Of a stretch of 64,000 nucleotides of DNA, positions 1 to 7,474 are shown one piece after another. The stretch is taken from assembly GCA_934777435.1 (NCBI GenBank), contig CAKVNK010000002.1:186001-250000 (forward strand), given 5' to 3'. Made by a program: the position numbers and the translations under genes. Position 1 is the stretch's first letter. Each line of letters opens with the position of its first letter. The notes beneath the pieces were generated by a model that saw nothing but the letters and a program-made list of their open reading frames with translations, had not been told where the DNA came from and made no database searches. The stretch is from an uncultured Clostridia bacterium. Lineage in GTDB: Bacteria; Bacillota; Clostridia; Christensenellales; UBA1242.

Positions 1-131
1 ATTTAAATAATTAAAAATAAATAATAAAAATATTATTATATTTAACAATAAACCATATCTATAACGTGTGCGTTAAATTGGTTTGTTTAATTAAAAAATA
101 AAAAATATTAATTAAAATTTAAGGAGAAATT

Positions 132-1181
132 ATGAATAAAAAAATTATTTTAACAGGTGATCGTCCAACTGGCAATTTACACATAGGACATTATGTGGGC
201 AGTTTGATGAGAAGAATTGAATTGCAAAACAAGGGCGGATATGATGAATTTTACATTATGTTGGCAGACAGCCAAGCATTAACTGACAACTTTGGCAATG
301 TGCAAAAAGTGCGTGATAATGTGCTTAATGTTATGTTAGATTATTTGGCAGTTGGGCTTGACCCAAACAAAGTTACATTTTTTGTGCAAAGTGAAGTGAG
401 TGAACTTACAGAGTTTACATTTTACTATATGAACCTTGTGACACTTGCAAGGTTGGAACGTAACCCAACGGTTAAGGAAGAATTGAAGTCTAAAGATTTT
501 AGCAACACAATTCCTATGGGATTTTTAACTTATCCAGTTAGCCAAACAGCAGACATAACCGCTTTTGATGCAAACATTATTCCAGTTGGTGACGACCAGT
601 TGCCTATGATTGAACAAGCACGTGAAATTGTACGTTCATTTAACAACTTATATGGGGAAACACTTATTGAACCACAAGCAGTTTTGCCAGAAAAAGAAAC
701 ATGCTATCGCTTGGTTGGCACAGACGGCAAAGCAAAGATGAGTAAATCTCTTGGTAACTGCATTTACCTTTGTGATGAACCAGAAGTTATCAAACAAAAA
801 GTATTTTCAATGTACACTGACCCAGACCATATCCATGTTGAAGATCCTGGCAAGGTTGAAGGCAACACTGTGTTTACTTATCTTGATGTGTTCTGCAAAC
901 CAGAACATTTTGAAAAGTATTTACCAGAATATAAATCAGTGGACGAACTTAAAGCACACTATGCACGTGGTGGTTTAGGTGATATGAAAATTAAAAAGTT
1001 TTTGAATAACATTTTGCAAGAACTTTTGCAACCAATCAGAGAAAGAAGAAAAGAACTTGCATCAGACACTGACCACATTTTTGAAATCTTGCGTGCAGGC
1101 ACTGAAAAGGCAAGAAAAGTTGCATACGCAAATTTGATTAAATTAAAAACAAATATGGGTATCAACTATTTTAATAAATAA
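132..1181 (+). CDS. trpS: Tryptophanyl-tRNA synthetase
   Basis: Class I aminoacyl-tRNA synthetase that charges tRNA-Trp with tryptophan in the cytoplasm. The 349-residue length is usual for bacterial TrpRS. The ATP-binding HIGH signature is at residues 17-20 (context GNLHIGH) and the KMSKS loop at 202-206. The N-terminus ILTGDRPTGNLHIGHYVGS is typical of the family. The ATG is preceded by AAGGAG with good spacing. The upstream 130 bp is very AT-rich and I saw no T-box-like leader. The gene stands alone; a strong hairpin terminator lies about 180 bp downstream. Confidence 0.97.
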   Translation: MNKKIILTGDRPTGNLHIGHYVGSLMRRIELQNKGGYDEFYIMLADSQALTDNFGNVQKVRDNVLNVMLDYLAVGLDPNKVTFFVQSEVSELTEFTFYYMNLVTLARLERNPTVKEELKSKDFSNTIPMGFLTYPVSQTADITAFDANIIPVGDDQLPMIEQAREIVRSFNNLYGETLIEPQAVLPEKETCYRLVGTDGKAKMSKSLGNCIYLCDEPEVIKQKVFSMYTDPDHIHVEDPGKVEGNTVFTYLDVFCKPEHFEKYLPEYKSVDELKAHYARGGLGDMKIKKFLNNILQELLQPIRERRKELASDTDHIFEILRAGTEKARKVAYANLIKLKTNMGINYFNK

Positions 1182-1360
1182 AAAATAAGATAATAACAAA
1201 ATAAAATAATTTAAAAATTAAATTAAAAAAATAAATAAAATAAAAAATATTATTAAAAATATAATAATTTTATAAATTAATTTAAATTTTTAAAAACATT
1301 TTATTAAATATAAAAATAGTTATTGATATTGTGTTAAATAATATTTAATTATCATTTAAT

Positions 1361-1393
1361 AAAAAATCCATTTAATTTAATGGATTTTTTTTG
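1361..1393. terminator. Bidirectional terminator
   Basis: Stem of about 11-12 bp (AAAAAATCCAT pairing with ATGGATTTTTT), short AT loop, T-run on both strands. It sits between convergent trpS and the small membrane gene, so it can serve both. Confidence 0.8.
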
Positions 1394-1429
1394 TATGTAA
1401 AATTAAAACACATTTGTTAATTTTTTTAA

Positions 1430-1624
1430 TTAAATAAAACTCCTTTGTTGACCATACACATAACAGTTTTGATTATTGTTGTTATTGTTATTTTGACCGT
1501 AAGCACCCAATGCCAACAAAAGTAAAAGAAGGAAAGTTGTGTTGTTTGCTAAATCGGTGTTTGTCGCTTGTGCAATTATCGCAATCAGAATTGCGAACAA
1601 AATATAAAACGCATTTATATTCAT
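1430..1624 (-). CDS. Small membrane protein with Asn-rich tail
   Basis: 64 residues. Two hydrophobic segments (about residues 5-19 and 30-42) are followed by a run of seven asparagines and a short polar tail. I do not recognise a family. It looks real because ATAAGGAG lies at correct spacing before the ATG and a promoter-like pair is present upstream (-35 TTGTCG at 1668-1673, 17-bp spacer, -10 TAAAAT at 1645-1650, minus strand). The -35 overlaps TTGTCGAA, the core of a Spo0A box, so Spo0A-type control is possible. It resembles in size and style the tiny membrane proteins of spore formers, but that is only an analogy. Confidence 0.55.
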   Translation of the reverse strand: MNINAFYILFAILIAIIAQATNTDLANNTTFLLLLLLALGAYGQNNNNNNNQNCYVYGQQRSFI

Positions 1625-1644
1625 TTTCTTGCTCCTTATAAAAA

Positions 1645-1673
1645 ATTTTAGGTTATTAGTATTTATTCGACAA
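1645..1673 (-). promoter_or_regulatory. Promoter with overlapping 0A-box-like sequence
   Basis: Minus strand TTGTCG, 17 bp, TAAAAT upstream of the small membrane gene. The -35 is part of TTGTCGAA (plus-strand TTCGACAA at 1666-1673), which matches the known Spo0A box core. By chance about two such octamers are expected in 64 kb, so this is suggestive only. Confidence 0.4.
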
Positions 1674-1727
1674 TAAATCGCATTGTTAACATTTTTTTGT
1701 TTTTTTGGTGTTTGTTATAGTTTTTAT

Positions 1728-2042
1728 ATGGAAATTTGTGAAGAAATAAATTTAAAAAAACATTTACCAAAGATGGCAGAGTTAAAAAACTTTGCAAACT
1801 TTTTTTATGCTTTCAGTGATGATACACGTTTAAAGATTATTATTTTGCTGACATTAAAACCGCTTTGTGTTGGTGATATATCCATGGTGCTTGAAACAAA
1901 CCAAACAACAGTTAGCCATCAACTTAAAATTTTAAGGTCGCTTAACATTGTGGAGTGCTCACGAACTGGCAAAAACATTGTGTACTTTATACGTAACACC
2001 GAAATTGAAAATGTGCTTGATGCTGGGGCAGATTGTATTTAG
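1728..2042 (+). CDS. ArsR/SmtB-family transcriptional regulator
   Basis: 104-residue winged-helix repressor. The family usually senses metals or other small ligands and dissociates from DNA. Visible features: a helix with FYAFSDDTRLKIIILL, then the recognition region NQTTVSHQLKILRSLNIVECSRTGKNIVYFI, which is the standard ArsR HTH-wing pattern. I see no clear metal-binding cysteine pair, so the ligand is unknown. I chose the ATG at 1728 rather than one 45 bp upstream because a -10 (TATAGT, 1716-1721, with TG extension) ends 6 nt before it and there is no ribosome site; the mRNA is probably leaderless. The next gene follows 31 bp downstream with its own -10. Confidence 0.85.
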   Translation: MEICEEINLKKHLPKMAELKNFANFFYAFSDDTRLKIIILLTLKPLCVGDISMVLETNQTTVSHQLKILRSLNIVECSRTGKNIVYFIRNTEIENVLDAGADCI

Positions 2043-2073
2043 CAAGTTAAAAAAAAATTTCATACAATAAAGT

Positions 2074-2673
2074 ATGAAGATTGTGTGTGTTTCTGGTGGG
2101 AGTTATAAATCGTTTTATCTTAACCATTTTGCAAAAATCAAACATTGTGATTTGCTGATTTTTAATTTTGGCATTATTTATGATTATGTGGTTAAAGATG
2201 AGTTGCTTGATTATGGTGTTGTAACAAAAGAACTTTTGTCGCTGTCAAATTCGCTTAAAGCGGTTGTTGTCGCTGGGGTTAATGTGGTGCAAAATGGAAA
2301 GACTGTAAAATCATTGATTGTGAGTGACGGTGAAAAAATATATTTATCCACATTAAAACTTGGTGTTAAAGTGTGCTTAAATGAAAGCCTAGATGAGCAA
2401 CAGTATGAAAGCAACTTACGATTAAAACACAAAAAAGCACACAGTACAACCAACAGAGTACATATACACAACAATCAATTTGTTGTTGGTTGCAAAACCA
2501 CCGATTTTGGCGGGTGCAACAAGATTGTGTTTACTGAACAGAAAATAAAACCAAACACTGCACACTGCAACCCTAACAAGATTTATATTTTCTGCAACAA
2601 GTTCGGTGTTAATGTTGTGAAGAATAAACAAAATTTAGAGTACAATTATAAAGTTAGTATAATAAGAATTTAA
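2074..2673 (+). CDS. Hypothetical protein, possibly a decayed nitrilase-like fold
   Basis: 199 residues, no confident family. Residues 20-100 alternate hydrophobic strands and helices (CDLLIFNFG, LKAVVVAGVNVVQNGKTV, SLIVSDGEKIYLS) in a manner that recalls the carbon-nitrogen hydrolase core, but I cannot place the Glu-Lys-Cys triad. The C-terminal half is Lys/Asn/Cys-rich and looks unlike any enzyme. A TACAAT -10 at 2063-2068 ends 5 nt before the ATG with no Shine-Dalgarno, so it is probably leaderless. It may form a small unit with the ArsR gene. Function unknown. Confidence 0.5.
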   Translation: MKIVCVSGGSYKSFYLNHFAKIKHCDLLIFNFGIIYDYVVKDELLDYGVVTKELLSLSNSLKAVVVAGVNVVQNGKTVKSLIVSDGEKIYLSTLKLGVKVCLNESLDEQQYESNLRLKHKKAHSTTNRVHIHNNQFVVGCKTTDFGGCNKIVFTEQKIKPNTAHCNPNKIYIFCNKFGVNVVKNKQNLEYNYKVSIIRI

Positions 2674-3042
2674 GAATTACACATTTTATCTGTTGCTCAG
2701 TTGATAATGAAAGTGAACACTGCCAAAGATTTTGTGGCAAAATATGAAATAGACCTTGTTTTGTTATAAATAATCTAAAATATGTTTTTTTAAAGAATTG
2801 TATGCAAATTTGACACAATAAAAAGCGTAAACAGATTGTAAACCATACAATTTTTAGAATTAATTTGGCAAATTTGGGGTTTTTGTAAAAAAATATTTTG
2901 AAAATTTTTTTGGGTGTGTTATTATATGAACATATAATATGGGTGGACTGTATTGTTTTTATTGATTTAAATTTGATTTTTACGCACCAGTCAAACTAAA
3001 ACAATCTGCCAAAATTTCTAAATGCCAATTTTTGGAGTTAAA
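2674..3042. other. Intergenic region with pgk promoter and leader
   Basis: No gene seen. It holds a small hairpin around 2732-2751 (TGCCA/TGGCA without a T-run), and a promoter-like pair TTGAAA (2898-2903), 16 bp, TATTAT (2920-2925). About 110 nt of leader precedes pgk; I could not assign a known riboswitch. Confidence 0.5.
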
Positions 3043-4224
3043 ATGAAAAGAACAATTAGAGATATTGATGTAACCAATAAACGTGTTTTTGTAAGGGTGG
3101 ACTATAATGTGCCTATCAACACTGATTTAAAGATTGTTGATGATGAACGTATTGTTGCCACTTTGCCAACAATCAACTATTTGATTGAACATAATGCAAA
3201 AGTTATTTTGTGTTCTCACCTTGGCAGACCTAACGGTCAAAAGGACACAAAACTTTCTTTACGCCCTGTGCTTTCACGTTTAAGCAAATTGTTGGACAGA
3301 CCTGTTTCTTTTGCTGAAGATGTTATGGCTGACAGCACAAAAGAAATGATTGATAAAATGCATGAGAGCGATGTGCTTATGCTTGAAAATATCCGCTTTT
3401 ATCCAGAAGAAGAAAAGAATAATGCGGATTTTGCATCACATTTGGCAAGTTTGGCTGATATTTATGTGTTTGAAGCATTTGCAACGGCACACCGTAAACA
3501 TGCGTCTACATATGGCATTGCAAAGTTGTTGCCAAACGCTATTGGCTTTTTGGTTGAACATGAACTTGAAATGTTTGATAAGATTATGAAAAATCCAACA
3601 CACCCATTTGTTGCAATTTTGGGTGGTGCAAAAGTTAGCGATAAATTGCCGGTTGTTGAAAATTTGCTTAATGTGGCTGACACAATTTTGATTGGTGGCG
3701 GTATGTCTTACACCTTTGTTAAAGCCATTGGTGGTGCAGTTGGTAATTCTATTGTTGATAACTCTAAAATTGACCTTGCAAAAGAAATTTTAGACAAAGC
3801 AAAAGAAAAAGGCGTTAAAGTGATTTTGCCTATTGATAACATCGGTGCAAAAGAATTTAGCGAAGATGCTGAAAGTAAAAGATTTATGAGTGGCTTTTTT
3901 GATGAAGCCTACCAAGGTATGGATATTGGGCCAAAAACAATCAAAATGTTTAAAAAGGCCATAAAAAAGGCAAAAACTATTGTGTGGAACGGCCCACTTG
4001 GTGTTTATGAATACGACCGTTTCCGCAAAGGTACAAACAAAATTGCAAAATACGTTGCAAAAAGCAAAGCAGTTTCAATGATTGGTGGTGGCGATAGCAT
4101 TGCCGCAGTTCAAAACTTGGGATATCGCAAACGTATTACACACTTATCAACAGGTGGTGGTGCAAGCCTTACACTTTTGCAAGGCAAAAAATTACCTTGT
4201 GTTGAAGTGATTCAAAATGTTTAA
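3043..4224 (+). CDS. pgk: Phosphoglycerate kinase
   Basis: Glycolytic enzyme that transfers phosphate from 1,3-bisphosphoglycerate to ADP. 393 residues, the normal length. Visible motifs: RVFVRVDYNVP near the N-terminus (substrate-binding signature), HLGRP, the LGGAKVSDK nucleotide region, and WNGPLGVYE plus GGGDS near the C-terminus. An in-frame ATG lies 21 bp upstream, but GGAG (3034-3037) is spaced 5 nt before the ATG at 3043 and the protein then begins MKRTIRDIDV as in other PGKs. It is followed by gpmI after a short gap containing a hairpin. Confidence 0.97.
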   Translation: MKRTIRDIDVTNKRVFVRVDYNVPINTDLKIVDDERIVATLPTINYLIEHNAKVILCSHLGRPNGQKDTKLSLRPVLSRLSKLLDRPVSFAEDVMADSTKEMIDKMHESDVLMLENIRFYPEEEKNNADFASHLASLADIYVFEAFATAHRKHASTYGIAKLLPNAIGFLVEHELEMFDKIMKNPTHPFVAILGGAKVSDKLPVVENLLNVADTILIGGGMSYTFVKAIGGAVGNSIVDNSKIDLAKEILDKAKEKGVKVILPIDNIGAKEFSEDAESKRFMSGFFDEAYQGMDIGPKTIKMFKKAIKKAKTIVWNGPLGVYEYDRFRKGTNKIAKYVAKSKAVSMIGGGDSIAAVQNLGYRKRITHLSTGGGASLTLLQGKKLPCVEVIQNV

Positions 4225-4234
4225 TTTTTGGGAA

Positions 4235-4262
4235 ATGGACACATAATTTTGTGTCCTTTTCT
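4235..4262 (+). terminator. Hairpin with T-run between pgk and gpmI
   Basis: GGACAC (4237-4242), 8-nt loop, GTGTCC (4251-4256), then TTTTC. It lies in the 56-nt gap between the two glycolytic genes, so gpmI is expressed by read-through or from another signal. Confidence 0.65.
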
Positions 4263-4280
4263 ATTAAAATGGGGGACTTT

Positions 4281-5753
4281 ATGGCAAAAAAGGGTTTATT
4301 AATTATTTTAGACGGCTATGGTGAGGGCAAACCTGACAAATTCAACGCAGTGGCTAACGCAAAAACACCATTTTTGGATAGTTTGAAAAACAATATTGCT
4401 TTGCTTAAATCTGACGGCGAAGCAGTTGGGCTTTTTACTGGAGAAATGGGGGGTAGTGAAGTTGGGCATTTGACCATTGGTTCTGGTAGGGTTGTGCAAT
4501 CAACGGCAAAACTTATTAGAGATGAAATTTTAAACGGTAAATTTAAGCAAAATAAAGTGCTTTTAAACATAGAAAAACAACTTGAACAACATGCTGGTGA
4601 TGTGCATTTGATTGGGCTTATGAGTGACAAAAATATTCACAGCAATATTGAACATTGCTATGAACTTATGCATGATTTATCTGGAAAGGCACAACACATT
4701 TATTTACACATGATAACAGACGGCCGTGATTGTGGCAGTGCGGACAGTTTGAAATATTTAAAAACCTTGCGTAAACATATGTCTACCACTGAAAATTGCG
4801 AGATTGCAAGCATTGGTGGGCGTTGGTATGCAATGGATAGAGAAGGTAATATTGACCGCAACACTATTGGCTTAAACGCTATGCTTGACCAAAATGGGGG
4901 AATAAAACCAGATGAAATTGAAGCATATTTAAAAAGCCAACACAAGGCTGGCAACACTGACGAATATGTTGTGCCAACACATGTTCAAACAAAACAACCT
5001 TTTGAATTGAAAGCAAATGATTTTGTTATTTTCTTCAACTTCCGTGAAGATAGATTACGTCAAATTGTTAAACTTATGGCACAAAAACCTGCAAAAATTG
5101 CCACTATGGCAGACGTTGCAACTGCAAAAACAGCCGTGTTCTACCCAAAAACTATTGTTAAAAACACTTTGAGTGAATACCTTTCAAACCTTGGTTTAAA
5201 ACAAATTAAAATAAGTGAATCAACAAAATATGCACACGTAACATACTTCTTAAACGGTGAATATGAACCACCTTTTAAAGGTGAAGACCGTGTGCATGTG
5301 CCAACAATTAAAATTGATAAATTTAATAAAACACCTTTTATGCAGGCTGGCAAAATTGCTGACGAAACAATCGAAGCAGTTAAAGACGGCTATGACGCAA
5401 TTATTGTAAACTTCTCTAACCCTGATATGATTGGTCATACTGGCGATTATGATGCGGTTGTTAAATCACTTGAATATTTAGATGCAAAACTTAAAACTGT
5501 GGTGGATACAGCGGTTAAAAACGGGTATTTTGTGATTATAACCGCAGACCATGGCAACAGTGAACAAATGCGTTATCCAAATGGCGAACCACATTATGCA
5601 CACACTCTTAACAAGGTTATGTTTGCAGTTGTAGATAGCGTGCCACACAAACTTAAACCCCAAGGTGGTTTAAGAGATGTTGCACCAACTTTCTTGCACC
5701 TTTTGGGCGTTGAACCTAACAAATATTTTGAGGGGTCAAGTTTGGTTAAATAG
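4281..5753 (+). CDS. gpmI: Phosphoglycerate mutase, cofactor-independent
   Basis: Mn-dependent iPGM interconverting 3- and 2-phosphoglycerate; alkaline-phosphatase superfamily. 490 residues. The nucleophile serine is S59 in GEMGGSEVGHLTIG; D11 in ILDGYG, the FNFREDR segment, NPDMIGHTGD and TADHGNSEQ carry the expected metal and substrate ligands. The start at 4281 is chosen because GGGGGA precedes it and it gives the family N-terminus; an earlier possible start would lie inside the hairpin that follows pgk. Together with pgk it covers two consecutive steps of lower glycolysis. Confidence 0.96.
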   Translation: MAKKGLLIILDGYGEGKPDKFNAVANAKTPFLDSLKNNIALLKSDGEAVGLFTGEMGGSEVGHLTIGSGRVVQSTAKLIRDEILNGKFKQNKVLLNIEKQLEQHAGDVHLIGLMSDKNIHSNIEHCYELMHDLSGKAQHIYLHMITDGRDCGSADSLKYLKTLRKHMSTTENCEIASIGGRWYAMDREGNIDRNTIGLNAMLDQNGGIKPDEIEAYLKSQHKAGNTDEYVVPTHVQTKQPFELKANDFVIFFNFREDRLRQIVKLMAQKPAKIATMADVATAKTAVFYPKTIVKNTLSEYLSNLGLKQIKISESTKYAHVTYFLNGEYEPPFKGEDRVHVPTIKIDKFNKTPFMQAGKIADETIEAVKDGYDAIIVNFSNPDMIGHTGDYDAVVKSLEYLDAKLKTVVDTAVKNGYFVIITADHGNSEQMRYPNGEPHYAHTLNKVMFAVVDSVPHKLKPQGGLRDVAPTFLHLLGVEPNKYFEGSSLVK

Positions 5754-5838
5754 ATTAATATGACCGCAAAAAAGAGTTTTAAATCATCACAAATGCAGTT
5801 AAACAAGGCATATTTATGCTTTGAAAAACGCTATGCTA

Positions 5839-5867
5839 TTGACAAATGCTTTTGCGTTTGATAAAAT
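5839..5867 (+). promoter_or_regulatory. Sigma-A-type promoter
   Basis: TTGACA (5839-5844), 17 bp, TAAAAT (5862-5867), upstream of the 73-residue membrane protein gene. Confidence 0.8.
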
Positions 5868-5894
5868 ACAAAAAGAAAAAATAAAGGAATAAAT

Positions 5895-6116
5895 ATGAAA
5901 GAAGCCTATTATCAAGTTGTTAATTTTTTTCAAAGTATGCCAATGATTTGGTTTATAACTATTTGGCTTGCACTTTTGGCAGGTGGTTTGCTTTGTATTA
6001 TGAATTTCTTTAAAGCACATGACGGCAAACAAAAACGCATTGAAAAGGCCGGTTTGCTTGTTTTGGCAATTTTGATGTTTGCATTTTTGATTTATTTAAC
6101 TTATATTAGACATTAA
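5895..6116 (+). CDS. Small two-helix membrane protein
   Basis: 73 residues with two membrane helices (about 17-37 and 52-70) separated by a basic loop (KAHDGKQKRIEK). It has AAAGGA before the ATG and its own consensus promoter, so it is a real gene. I do not recognise the family. It lies directly upstream of secG, which has a separate promoter, so a link to secretion is only positional. Confidence 0.65.
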   Translation: MKEAYYQVVNFFQSMPMIWFITIWLALLAGGLLCIMNFFKAHDGKQKRIEKAGLLVLAILMFAFLIYLTYIRH

Positions 6117-6130
6117 TTTTGTTAATTTAC

Positions 6131-6159
6131 TTGTCAATAATTTTACTCTGTGTTATAAT
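6131..6159 (+). promoter_or_regulatory. secG promoter
   Basis: TTGTCA (6131-6136), 17 bp, TATAAT (6154-6159). Confidence 0.85.
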
Positions 6160-6208
6160 AACAAAGCGTAAATAAGAATTTTACATTTACCAGTTTCTTG
6201 GAGGATAT

Positions 6209-6511
6209 ATGAGTTTAATTTTAGGAACAGTTCCACAATGGATTTCAAAGTCATTTCCAGTGCTTCAAAGCATTTGTTTAGTTATTTTGGCTTTACTTGC
6301 TTTAACACTTATTGTATTAGTTTTCATGCAAATCAATGGTGACGGCGATGGCAGTAATGTTATCACAGGCAACCAAGATAGTTATTATGCACAAAACAAA
6401 GGTGGCTCACGTGAAGGCCGTATTACCAAATTGGCATACATTATGGTTGGTTTGATTGCATTTTTCATCGTGGTTTACTTATTATTGGTTAAAATTCCAA
6501 CAATGTTTTAA
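6209..6511 (+). CDS. secG: SecG, preprotein translocase subunit
   Basis: Small auxiliary subunit of the SecYEG channel in the cytoplasmic membrane. 100 residues with two membrane helices (about 20-42 and 76-96). The conserved linker MQINGDGDGSNVITG and the motif YAQNKGGSREGRITKLAYI fit SecG of Firmicutes (family pattern GGxxxGRxxx before helix 2). A GGAGG sits at proper spacing before the ATG. It has its own promoter and terminator and is therefore monocistronic. Confidence 0.88.
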   Translation: MSLILGTVPQWISKSFPVLQSICLVILALLALTLIVLVFMQINGDGDGSNVITGNQDSYYAQNKGGSREGRITKLAYIMVGLIAFFIVVYLLLVKIPTMF

Positions 6512-6517
6512 AAAAAC

Positions 6518-6545
6518 AAAAGCAGGCGTTATGCCTGCTTTTTTG
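6518..6545 (+). terminator. secG terminator
   Basis: AAAAGCAGGC, 5-nt loop, GCCTGCTTTT then T-run. Confidence 0.9.
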
Positions 6546-6578
6546 TTGCGTAAAACCATGTGTTTTGCCTGTAAATTT

Positions 6579-6776
6579 TTATTTTCTGTATATCACTGAT
6601 TCAAACCATTGCTCTTGAAATTCAGTCAAGGCTCTGATTTGATCATCAGTATAATTTTTACCTTTTTCCATTACAACAAGTTTATCATCATTATCATTTG
6701 TTCTATGTATAATTGCCACTACTTGCCCTTCAAAAGTATCTAATGGTTTATGTGTGTTTTTGAAGATATGCGAATT
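6579..6776 (-). pseudogene. Remnant of an inorganic pyrophosphatase
   Basis: On the minus strand, about 57 codons ending at TAA (6579-6581) read KPLDTFEGQVVAIIHRTND, then DKLVVMEKG and, near the end, LTEFQEQWFES. This matches, from memory, the C-terminal part of a Firmicutes soluble pyrophosphatase family (pattern PVDTFxGKVIAVIHRxND...FTEQYFD). No start codon or N-terminal two-thirds is present: upstream the frame runs directly into the stop of the neighbouring four-helix membrane gene, and AYL-like residues appear in a shifted frame. It is probably a decayed or truncated gene. Confidence 0.55.
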
Positions 6777-6782
6777 TAAAAA

Positions 6783-7265
6783 TTATTCGTTGTTAATTTC
6801 TGTTTTTATTGTTTCTGTTGTTTCAGTGTTAACAACTGTTGCATTTGATGCGTCTAAATTGGCGGTTGCTGCTGGGACTTTGCTGTTTACGCATAATTCA
6901 GCAATAAACAAGCCAACAATAATTAAAGGCAACACACACCATAATGATGCACCAATAATATAAAATAATGCAAGCGCAGCGTTTAACACAAGGCTTGTTA
7001 TGCAAAGACCTTTGTGGGTTGTGTTGATTGGCTTTCTGCAAATTAAGGCAGAAACAACGATATTGGCAATGCAACCGAACAAGATTAATACATATGTTAA
7101 CATAGTGCTTGCATACATAACACCTAACTCTGGGTCGCCAGCAAAAGCATCACGCACTTCTTTTAAAGCACAAATTAAATATAATGCAACTATTGCCAAA
7201 ATTGATGATAATACAATGCTTGCGATTGCCGCACCAAGTTGTAAACCTCTTTTTGTTTTATTCAT
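6783..7265 (-). CDS. Four-helix integral membrane protein
   Basis: 160 residues with four hydrophobic segments (about 11-34, 50-75, 84-106, 108-126) and a polar Thr/Glu-rich C-terminal tail from about 130. Layout resembles DUF4190-like small membrane proteins, but I cannot name it. AAAGGAG precedes the ATG and a good promoter is present (minus-strand TTGACA, 18 bp, TACTAT). Its stop codon is in frame with the downstream pyrophosphatase remnant, suggesting that a deletion once joined this gene to that locus. Confidence 0.65.
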   Translation of the reverse strand: MNKTKRGLQLGAAIASIVLSSILAIVALYLICALKEVRDAFAGDPELGVMYASTMLTYVLILFGCIANIVVSALICRKPINTTHKGLCITSLVLNAALALFYIIGASLWCVLPLIIVGLFIAELCVNSKVPAATANLDASNATVVNTETTETIKTEINNE

Positions 7266-7282
7266 AAATCACTCCTTTAAGT

Positions 7283-7312
7283 ATAGTAACAAAACAAGTT
7301 GAAAATTGTCAA
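7283..7312 (-). promoter_or_regulatory. Promoter of the four-helix membrane protein
   Basis: Minus-strand TTGACA (plus 7307-7312), 18 bp, TACTAT (plus 7283-7288). Confidence 0.75.
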
Positions 7313-7474
7313 ATATTGTCAACACTTTTTTAAATTTGTCGATATTTATGTTTTATAAATGTAACCGGCTTTTATCGTTTTGGAATATTACAAACCATAA
7401 CAATTTTAAATATTGCTTAAAATAAAGATTGTATTTAATTTGTTATTTTGGTAAAATTTGATAAAATGATATAT

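Noticed and set aside
1..131. T-box leader before trpS.
   Set aside because: The upstream 130 bp has no T-box sequence or terminator-antiterminator pair.
2940..3042. Pseudoknot-like pairings in the pgk leader (GACTG/CAGTC and ATTGTTTT/AAAACAAT).
   Set aside because: The pairings cross, are short, and have no comparative support.
5760..5861. 33-codon open frame after gpmI.
   Set aside because: No ribosome site and it overlaps the consensus promoter of the next gene.
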